This document shows, piece after piece, positions 50,244-59,500 of a stretch of 64,000 nucleotides of DNA. The DNA comes from Bacillus luti. GTDB lineage: Bacteria > Bacillota > Bacilli > Bacillales > Bacillaceae_G. Position 1 is the first letter of the stretch. Every line of letters starts with the position of its first letter. The translations under genes and the position numbers were made by a program. The stretch covers positions 62,001-126,000 of the forward strand of contig NZ_MACI01000057.1 of assembly GCF_001884105.1 (NCBI RefSeq), in the 5' to 3' direction. Under the pieces are notes generated by a model. The model saw only the letters and a list, made by a program, of their open reading frames with translations. It had not been told where the DNA came from and ran no database searches.

Positions 50244-51752
50244 ATGAAACAAAGTAAAGAAGAGTTTATAAAGAGTGAAGGCGCTGATTTCCCTGGGAAA
50301 ACATATGTAGATTGCGTATTACAACATGTATTTGAATTTCAGCGTAACTACTTATTGAAAGATATGTTTCAAGTGCACAAAGCGCATATTACGATGCTAA
50401 CGGAAGAAAATTTAATGAAAAAGGAAGAAGCTAAAGTTATATTAAACGCACTAAAGAAGATAGAAGGAATGTCAAAAGATCAATTGCTATATACAGAGCA
50501 ACATGAAGATCTCTTTTTTTTAGTAGAACATTTAATTTTTCAAGAAGCAAAATGTGATTTTGTAAGTAATATGCATATTGGTAGAAGTAGAAATGATATG
50601 GGCGTTACGATGTATCGTATGAGTTTAAGGCGATATGTACTAAGGTTAATGGAACATCATTTATTATTGCAAGAAAGTATATTGCAACTTGCAGATGATC
50701 ATAAGGAAACAATTATGCCAGCTTATACACATACACAACCAGCACAGCCAACAACATTTGGTCATTATACATTAGCGATTTATGATACGATGCAAAGAGA
50801 TTTAGACCGAATGAAAAGAACGTACAAACTTTTAAATCAGTCCCCAATGGGAGCAGCTGCTCTTTCTACAACAAGTTTCCCAATTAAACGAGAACGAGTT
50901 GCCCATTTACTTGGATTTACAAATGTAATCGAGAATTCATATGATGCAGTTGCTGGAGCGGATTATTTATTAGAGGTTAGCTCGTTACTTATGGTAATGA
51001 TGACAAATACGAGTAGATGGATTCATGATTTATTATTATTAGCGACGAAAGAATATGAGGGTATTACTGTTGCGAAGCCATATGTACAAATTAGTAGTAT
51101 TATGCCGCAAAAACGAAATCCGGTTTCAATTGAGCATGCGCGTGCTATTACGAGTAGCGCTTTAGGAGAAGCATTTACAGTGTTTCAAATGATTCATAAT
51201 ACACCATTTGGTGACATTGTCGATACGGAAGATGACTTGCAGCCGTATTTATATAAAGGAATCGAAAAGACCATTCGTGTTTTTTGTATAATGAATGCAG
51301 TCATTCGAACGATGAAAGTAGAAGAGGAAACGTTAAAAAGTCGTTCCTATAAACATGCAATTACGATAACTGATTTTGCAGATGTTTTAACAAAAAACTA
51401 TGACATTCCGTTTCGGCAAGCGCATCATGCAGCAAGTGCGATTGCAAATATGTCATTGGAGCAGAAAAAAGAGCTTCATGAATTACATTTGAAAGATGTT
51501 AATGTATACTTACAAGAAAAATTAAAAATAAATTTATTAGAAAAAGAGTGGAAAGAAATTATATCGCCAGAAGAGTTTATTCAAAAGAGAAATGTATACG
51601 GTGGACCGAGTAAAAAAGAAATGGAGCGCATGATTAAAAAACGAAAAGAGTCGTTTCAAAAAGAAGAAGAGGTATTTGAAAAGGAAAAACAGAGAATTTT
51701 ACAAGCTGAAAATGATTTGAATGCGTTAGTTTTGAATATTATTGAATCGTAA
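50244..51752 (+). CDS. Argininosuccinate lyase-family protein, divergent
   Basis: A 502-residue member of the fumarase/aspartase/argininosuccinate lyase superfamily. Seen: MHIGRSRNDMG (ArgH has HTGRSRNDQ), PAYTHTQPAQPTTFGH with the catalytic His of YTHxQ, and the mobile loop SSIMPQKRNP with the catalytic serine. The loop's first Gly is replaced (QISSIMPQ), and a charged helical C-terminal extension of roughly 40 residues follows. No argG or other arginine genes lie nearby. It may therefore act on a substrate other than argininosuccinate. ATG 50244 follows GAGGGGAAAAGG. The 60-bp gap to the GNAT gene suggests co-transcription. Confidence 0.82.
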   Translation: MKQSKEEFIKSEGADFPGKTYVDCVLQHVFEFQRNYLLKDMFQVHKAHITMLTEENLMKKEEAKVILNALKKIEGMSKDQLLYTEQHEDLFFLVEHLIFQEAKCDFVSNMHIGRSRNDMGVTMYRMSLRRYVLRLMEHHLLLQESILQLADDHKETIMPAYTHTQPAQPTTFGHYTLAIYDTMQRDLDRMKRTYKLLNQSPMGAAALSTTSFPIKRERVAHLLGFTNVIENSYDAVAGADYLLEVSSLLMVMMTNTSRWIHDLLLLATKEYEGITVAKPYVQISSIMPQKRNPVSIEHARAITSSALGEAFTVFQMIHNTPFGDIVDTEDDLQPYLYKGIEKTIRVFCIMNAVIRTMKVEEETLKSRSYKHAITITDFADVLTKNYDIPFRQAHHAASAIANMSLEQKKELHELHLKDVNVYLQEKLKINLLEKEWKEIISPEEFIQKRNVYGGPSKKEMERMIKKRKESFQKEEEVFEKEKQRILQAENDLNALVLNIIES

Positions 51753-51818
51753 AAGAAGGATTTAATGAATTAATCGCCAATACGTAATTAAACTATAAAT
51801 AGAGAGAAGAGATTGTCG

Positions 51819-52652
51819 ATGATTCAATTACATGTATATGAAGAGATACTTAATTTTAAAGAAGAGGTTACACCATTTTTAGAAGAGAATGCGCAAGAAA
51901 ATAATTTAATGTTAGGTGTTTTACAAGATATTACAGAAGCGGTATTTATGGGTGTAGCGAAACGAGGGGAAGAAATTGCAGTTGTATTTCTTCAAACAGG
52001 AGAGAAGATACAAATGATTGTTGCAACTTCTGAAGTTTCGGGAGTTGCAATCGAAGAACTTGCAAAAGAGTTAAAGAAAGTATATCCGGATATTCCCGGA
52101 TTGATCGGTAATAAAAAAGTTGTACAACAATTAGCGGAAGAGATTGCGACGTTAGAAAATAAGAAAACGAATGTTGTAATGGAGCAAGGGGTGTATGCAT
52201 TAGAACAAGTTAAGCAGAAGTGGAACAAGGATGGGGTTTTTCGAGAAGTAAACAGTGATGAGCTACCATTAATAGAAAAATGGATATATCAATTTTGCGA
52301 AGATGTGAAGCTCCCAACTACACAAGAAGAAGCGGAACAAACGGCACATACATTAATCAATAATCATCATCTATTCGGTCTAGAAGTAGACGGAAAACTT
52401 GTTTCTGTAGCTGCAAAAACACGTCCAACTAAAAATAATATAACAGTTAATTTTGTGTATACGCCAAAAGAAGCGCGGAAAAATGGGTATGCATCTAGTT
52501 GTGTAGCAGCACTTAGTCAACGTATGTTAGACGAAGGGTACAAGACAACTACGTTATATACTGATTTGGCGAATCCGACATCGAATAAAATTTATCAAGA
52601 AATTGGTTATGAGCAAATTGCGGAGTCTGTGCTCATATTTTTAGAGAAGTAA
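51819..52652 (+). CDS. GNAT-family N-acetyltransferase, two-domain
   Basis: A 277-residue protein. The C-terminal half has the GNAT acetyl-CoA site: VNFVYTPKEARKNGYASSCV (motif A with the R/Q-x-x-G-x-A loop), then LYTDLANPTSNKIYQEIGY (motif B). The N-terminal half is a degenerate GNAT-like domain common in Bacillus proteins of this length. The substrate is unknown. ATG 51819 is seven bases from AGAGAAGAG. It lies 66 bp after the lyase gene and could share its transcript. Confidence 0.83.
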   Translation: MIQLHVYEEILNFKEEVTPFLEENAQENNLMLGVLQDITEAVFMGVAKRGEEIAVVFLQTGEKIQMIVATSEVSGVAIEELAKELKKVYPDIPGLIGNKKVVQQLAEEIATLENKKTNVVMEQGVYALEQVKQKWNKDGVFREVNSDELPLIEKWIYQFCEDVKLPTTQEEAEQTAHTLINNHHLFGLEVDGKLVSVAAKTRPTKNNITVNFVYTPKEARKNGYASSCVAALSQRMLDEGYKTTTLYTDLANPTSNKIYQEIGYEQIAESVLIFLEK

Positions 52653-52689
52653 AACAAAAAGGTGTGCTATTTTAGCACACCTTTTTGTT
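52653..52689. terminator. Terminator between convergent genes
   Basis: A 17-bp perfect stem (52653-52669 with 52673-52689) with A and T flanks suited to both strands. Confidence 0.93.
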
Positions 52690-53437
52690 ATTCATCAATT
52701 CTAATAACCTCGCCTTGAGGGAAGTCCTCAGTTTCTAGTAAGTTACGAATAGCTTTCGCAACATATTCAGGTGATAATAGTTTTCCTTCTTCTTTTAATG
52801 CAATGAAGCGGTCCAAATTTATGAAATCTTCTTTATTTGTTTCACGAATTTGTGATTGCATATTTGTATCAACAACACCAGGTGCAAAAGCGACGATTTT
52901 TACTGGATATTCTTTTTCCACTTCTTCAGTTGCTACGCACTGTGTAAACATATTTACACCAGCTTTCGTTGTACAATAAGCGCCCCAGCCAAAGTAAGGA
53001 TTTTTTCCTGCACCAGATGAAATGTTAATAACGCGTTTATCTACTTTCCAGTCTTTCGTATGTTTCATAAACGTAGATGTAAGAATCATAGGTGCAAGTA
53101 AATTAATGTGAACGTTCGTAATGAATTGTTCGCTTTCAGCTTTTTCAATTGGCTTCATAGGTGCAACTGTGCCCGCATTATTAATTAAATGAAAAGAGGA
53201 TACATTGTCTTTTTTTATAGATGAAATGATCTCTTTAAAGTTAGTTTCTAAGTTATGTACATCTTGAAGATCTAGGGAATGAAAAATGCAATTGCTGTTA
53301 TATTGTTCTGCAAGTTTAGTAAGCTCTTTATTTTCTCTTCTAGAAATAGAGATGACAGTTGTATTTTTTTCTAACAATTGCGTGGCAATAGCTTCCCCTA
53401 AACCTTGTGAAGTTCCTGTTATAATAACGTAGCGCAT
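52688..53437 (-). CDS. yueD: Benzil reductase ((S)-benzoin forming), SDR family
   Basis: A 249-residue short-chain dehydrogenase of the sepiapterin reductase-like group. The cofactor loop is TGTSQGLGEAIA (7-18), NNAGTVAP is present, and the catalytic Ser-Tyr-Lys occurs in ISSGAGKNPYFGWGAYCTTK. I recognise the sequence as nearly that of the B. cereus YueD enzyme, which reduces benzil to (S)-benzoin with NADPH; the natural substrate is unknown. The start at 53437 has GAGAGGAG upstream and gives the known length. The frame stays open further upstream without a site. Confidence 0.9.
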   Translation of the reverse strand: MRYVIITGTSQGLGEAIATQLLEKNTTVISISRRENKELTKLAEQYNSNCIFHSLDLQDVHNLETNFKEIISSIKKDNVSSFHLINNAGTVAPMKPIEKAESEQFITNVHINLLAPMILTSTFMKHTKDWKVDKRVINISSGAGKNPYFGWGAYCTTKAGVNMFTQCVATEEVEKEYPVKIVAFAPGVVDTNMQSQIRETNKEDFINLDRFIALKEEGKLLSPEYVAKAIRNLLETEDFPQGEVIRIDE

Positions 53438-53553
53438 AGTTTTATAAACTCCTCTCATATGTGCGGAATTTTGTTGGACAACGTACATCCCATAGGTTGT
53501 CTACATTTTATAGTATAGAGCACTTTTTACTATAAATGAAATGAGATGATTGT

Positions 53554-56500
53554 GTGCCTTTTATAAATCGTTTTACGACAACAGTACCTGGTGCCGTCAC
53601 GTTCACTGGGAATACGCTGGGGCTTAGCCCTACATCACCTGCACCAGGTAATATTTTTGGTACACTTGCTGTGTTTACGACAGTAAATACAGCACTACAA
53701 GTACCAGGATTCCCAGCAGGGACAACAGATGAATGGCAATTGAATTCTTCAAGTGCAATTTTAAATCTTCCAGCGGGAAGCAGTGTGTTATATGCAGAAT
53801 TAGTTTGGGCTGGTACTTTCCGGACTGATACGGAAGATGTGTTACCATTTTTAAATGATAACATTACATTTACAACGCCAGCAGGGACGTTTTCTGTTAC
53901 GCCAGATCCTGCTACCGCGCAGCAAGGTTCAGTAGGAAATCAGTTTTATTATGCTCGCTCTGCCAATGTAACGAATCTTGTTAGTGCCGGTGGGGCAGGC
54001 ACATATACAACGGGTGCTGTGCCTGCTGCAAGAACTTCAGCCGATCCAACAATCAGTCGTTCAGCTGGCTGGACGCTTGAGGTTGTGTATCAAAATGCAA
54101 GTTTACCACTTCGAAATTTGTCAGTATATGCAGGTCAAGAGATTATCGATGCTTCATCACCACCAGTTGATGCTACTATTTCGGGATTTGCTACGCCGGC
54201 AACAGGAGCTGTAACAGGAAGGGTGCTTGTAACTGCTCAAGAAGGTGATTCTAACATTGTTGGAGATCAACTTCGCTTTGGACCGAATGCAAATGCTACA
54301 GTTGCATTATTCGGACCGAGAAACCCTGCGAATAATTTCTTCCAGTCTCAAATTTGTAATGACATTGGAGAGTTAGATACAACCGGGACATTTGGAGATT
54401 TGAATCAGCCGTTAGGGATAGCTTTAGCTGTCCGAAGACAAGGATGGGATATTACGAATGTAAATGCCTCTGCATCATTAGTAAATAATCAAACGTCAGC
54501 AACGGTTCGATTTGTTACAAATGGAGATGGATACGCTGCAGTTGGTTTTGGTGTTCAAATTGATGCAACAGGTCCAATTATTAATCCTGTTAAATCGGTT
54601 AATAGAACAGTCGCAGGGGTAGGGGATACTCTCACTTATACGATTACGGTCCCAAATACAGGGACAGGTAGTGCAGAAAACGTTGTATTACGTGATAGTA
54701 TTCCGAACGGAACGACGTTTATAACAGGTAGTGTAACAGTAGGTGGAGTAGCACAGCCGAATGCAAACCCTGCTAATGGAATTAATTTAGGTACAATCCC
54801 AAATAACACGCAAAGAATTGTTACATTTCAAGTTCGAATAACATCATTCCCGAATCCCAATCCTATTTTAAATCGTGCAATGGTGTCATATCAATTCCGC
54901 CCTTTCGTTGGTAGTCCTCCTATTACAAGTACGTCTTCTTCAAACACAGTACAAACGACAGTGAATCAAGCAACTATAAGTATGCAAAAATCTGTAGATT
55001 TACAGACGGCAACGCTTAATGATGTATTAACGTACACAGTTAATGTCACAAATAATGGAAACGTTACTGCAAACAATGTTATTTTTGTTGATAGTATACC
55101 TGCTGGAACAACATTTGTTCCAAATAGCGTTACAGTGAATGGAGTAGCACGTCCAGGAGCGAATCCAGCAAGTAGTATTAATCTAGGAAGTATTAATGCT
55201 TCGCAAACGACTGTAGTGCGCTTTCAAGTTCGAGTAACATCTAATCCTCTTGTCAATCCAATTCCCAATCGTGCAAGTGCAACATTTAACTTTACTCCAG
55301 TACCTGGTCAACAGCCAGTTTCAGGGCAAGCGACAAGTAATACTGTAGTTACGACTATCAATATAGCTGATATAAGAACGAGAAAGACTGTGGATAAAGC
55401 TTTTGCGACAGTTAATGACGTTCTTACGTACACCGTTACAATTGAGAATAATGGAAACGTACCTGCGACGAATGTTGTTTTTCAAGATCCAATCCCAATT
55501 GGAACGACTTTTATTGCAAATAGTGTAACTATAGATGGAATTTCGCAACCTGGAGCAAATCCGGCAACTGGGTTTACAGTTGCTAACATATCTCCAGGTG
55601 GGAGTAGGACAGTTATATTTCAAGTACGAGTAACTTCTACGCCATCAGGAGGTACGATCGCGAATCGCGGAAATGTATCTGCTAATTTCGTCGTTATTCC
55701 GAATCAACCACCAGTAACGATTAATAGACAAACGAATACAGTTGTGACACAAGTTAATACAGGCGGTTTAAATGTAATAAAAGAAGTGAATACAACACAA
55801 GCGGCAGTAGGCGACACTTTAACATACACAATTGCCGTTCAAAATACAGGGAATGTTCCGTTAACAAATGTGTTTTTCCAAGACACTATTTCTTCAGCTG
55901 TTTCTTTCGTTGCAAATTCTGTAACAATTAATGGAGTAGCTCAAAGTGGATTGAATCCGAATACAGGATTTTCTCTTCCCAATATTCCTGCGGCTCAAAC
56001 AGTTGTAGTCACATTTGACGTATTAATTGTACAGGATCCAGAAAATGAAGATATTTTAAATCAAGCAAATGTAACAGCCAGTTTTCAAGTGAATCCGAGC
56101 GAACCGCCAGTAACAATCAATGTTCCGAGTAATGTTGTGAATACGACAGTACAATCAGGGAACTTTGAAGTTGTGAAAGCGGTGAATACGAATATTGCAA
56201 CGGTAGGGGATGTTTTAGTATATACAATTGAAATCATAAATGCAGGTAGTGTACCAGCTACAAATGTATTTTTCCAAGATTCAATTCCACAAGGGACATT
56301 ATTTATTGAAAACAGTGTATTTGTTAATGGTGTTTTACAAGAAGGGGCAGATCCAGAACTTGGATTCCCATTAAATAATTTGCCTGCTGGCGCTAGTGTT
56401 ATTGTTACGTTTGAAGTGTTAATTGATGAAATTCCCCAAGGAAATAATGTCGTAAATAATGCGAATGTAACTGGAGATTTCCTTGTAAATCCAACAGAGC

Positions 56501-59500
56501 CACCGATTACTGTAACGGTACCAAGTAATACTGTTATGACAGTCGTGAATTCTTCGGGGTTAAATGTAATGAAAAGTGTAAGCGCTACTGAGGCAGGAGT
56601 AGGAGATACGTTAACGTATACAGTTCGTATACAAAATAGTGGGACAGTAGCAGCAACAAATGTATCATTCCTTGATCCGATTCCTTCTGGAACAACGTTT
56701 GTAGCAAATAGTGTAACAATAAACGGGACACCTCAACCAGGTTTAAGCCCAACAACTGGATTTCCACTTGCTAATATTCCAGTAGGAGGTATGGTGACGG
56801 TCACTTTTCAAGTGACAATCACGAGTGTACCACCAAATAGAGTTCTTCCGAATAATGCGAATGTAACTGCTGATTTCCAAGTAAGTCCTCTCCAGCCACC
56901 AATTACAATTGTAACGATTAGTAATATTGTAGTGACGCGAGTGAATGTAGGATCACTTAATGTAATGAAGAGTGTGAATACACCACAAGCCGGTGTAGGA
57001 GATACGTTAACGTATACGATTCTTATTCAAAATACAGGAACTGTTCCTGCAACGAATATTGTTTTTCAAGATCCAATTCCGTCTGGTACTGCGTTTGTAG
57101 CAAATAGTGTGACGATAAATGGAGTCGTACAGCAAGGTGCGGATCCTATGGCAGGTTTCCCAGTACCAAATATTCCGGTCGGGCAAACGGCTACGATTAC
57201 GTTTCAAGTTACAGTGACGAGTGTTCCGAGCGGTGGAAATGTTAGAAACCAATCGAACATTACTGCAAGTTTTCTTATAAATCCAGCAAACCCTCCGATA
57301 ACGACTGTTACAAATAGTAATTTTGTAGTGACGCAAGTAAACACAGCGCAATTAAATATACAAAAATCTTCATCTGTACAACAAGCAGCACTTGGAGAAA
57401 CTTACACGTATTCTGTTATCATTCGAAATAACGGCACAGTAACAGCAACGAATGTCTCTTTCATTGATCCAATTGCTCCAGAAACAACATTTGTAGCAAA
57501 TAGTGTAACGATAGATGGAACGCCACAACCTGGATTTGACCCAAATGTCGGTTTCCCACTTCCTAATATTGCAGCTGGAACATCATTGACAGTAACGTTC
57601 CAAGTTACGGTAGTTGCACCGACTACGCGTGGCGCGGTATTAAATACAGCATCTGCTACAGCCACTTTCTTATTAAATCCTTTACAACCCCCCGTAACAA
57701 CAACGAACTCAAGTAATACAACGGTAGTTACAATACCGTTACCTCCTCCTGGTGAAGTAACAGCAACAAAAACAGTTGACGTTGCAACTGGAGCGGTTGG
57801 GGATGTATTAACGTATACTGTGCTCATTTCAAACGTAGGAATTATACCAGTTACAGATGTGTTCTTCCAAGATGTCATACCAGAAGGAACGACATTTGTA
57901 GAAGATAGTGTAACGATAGGTGGGGTGCAGCAACTTGGTTTGAATCCAGAAATAGGATTTACAGTTACGCCATTATTAATTAATGGTGGAAGTATTGAGG
58001 TAAAGTTCCAAGTGACGATTACAGAAATTCCAGATAATGAAGTTATATTAAATGATGCAGACGTTACATTTACTTCGCAACCAAATCCGCAGGAACCACC
58101 GATTACGGAAACGATATTAACGAATTTAGTCGTTACGACAATTAATATAGCGTTTATCTTTCCATTGAAACTAGTAGATAAAGAAGTAGCGACTGTAGGA
58201 GAAATATTAACTTATGATGTATTTATCTTTAATTTTGGAACAGTGCCAGCAACCAATGTTCAATTTATTGATACGACTTCCGAAGGTGTAGCGTTTGTAC
58301 CAGGAAGTGTGAGCATAAACGGGGTACCTGCACCAGGATTAGATCCTTTCATCGGTTTTACAGTTCCAAATATACCTGTAGATAATTTTGTACTTGTCAC
58401 ATATCAGGAAGTGGTTACAAGCGTACCAGAAGGTGGAACAATAGTTAATTTTGTAGACGTTACAGCTACATTTGCAGTAAGTGAAACAGAGCCGCCTATT
58501 ACGGAAACGACAACAAGTAACACGACATTAACAGAAATAAATGAGCCTGGTTTAAATGTATTAAAATCAGTAAGTCAGCCGGTTGTGGCGGTAGGCGATA
58601 CAATCACATATACAACAGTAGTTCAAAATACAGGGACAGTGACAGCAACGAATGTTCAATATAATGATGTACTACCTTCTTCTATAGCATTCGTACCGAA
58701 CAGTGTAACGATAGACGATGTGTTACAACCTGGATTCAATCCGAATAATGGATTCCCGCTTCCAGATATAAATCCAGGTGAAAGTGTAGAAGTAACATTC
58801 CAAGTAACCGTTGTTAGTGTTCCATCAAACGGAACAATTGCCAATACGGCAAATGTAATAGGAAGTTTTGTATTAGTACCAGGAGAACCACCAGTTATAG
58901 TAAACCAACCGAGCAATACAACACTTACAACTGTAAATAGAGGGCGATTTAGTGTTATTAAACAAGTAAATAGGGCTGCTACTCTCGTTGGAGATGTGTT
59001 AACGTATACAGTTCAAATAACGAATACAGGAACAGTAACAGCTAATGATGTTCAGTTTGTTGATACCATTTCAGCAGGAGCGTCATTTGTACAAAATAGT
59101 GTAACGATAAATGGAGCCCTGCAACCAAACTTAAATCCGATTAGTGGCTTTGGAGTTGGGGATATACCAGTTGGTGAAACGGTTATCGTGACGTTTCAAG
59201 CGACAGTTACAACCATCCCGTCATCAGGAACGATTACGAACGTTGCAAATATAACAGGAAGCTTTGTATTAGTGCCAGGAGAGCCACCAGTTGTAGTAAC
59301 AGAGCCGAGTAATACGACGATAACAACGGTAAATAGAGGACGCTTTAATGTTATAAAAACCGTGAATAAGCAAGCGACACGTTTAGGAGATACGTTAACG
59401 TATAGTGTGCAAGTTACAAATACGGGAACGGTAACAGCGACGAATGTTCAGTTTATCGATGTTCCATCACCTAGTTTAGAATTCGTTCCTGGAAGTGTAC

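Noticed and set aside
53438-53488. 17-residue extension of the benzil reductase
   Set aside because: The start at 53437 has a GAGAGGAG site and gives the length of the known enzyme with the SDR loop at residue 7.
57402-57878. Long minus-strand frames inside the DUF11 gene
   Set aside because: They are mirror images of the Thr/Val/Asn-rich repeat coding on the other strand, with no starts, sites or family match.
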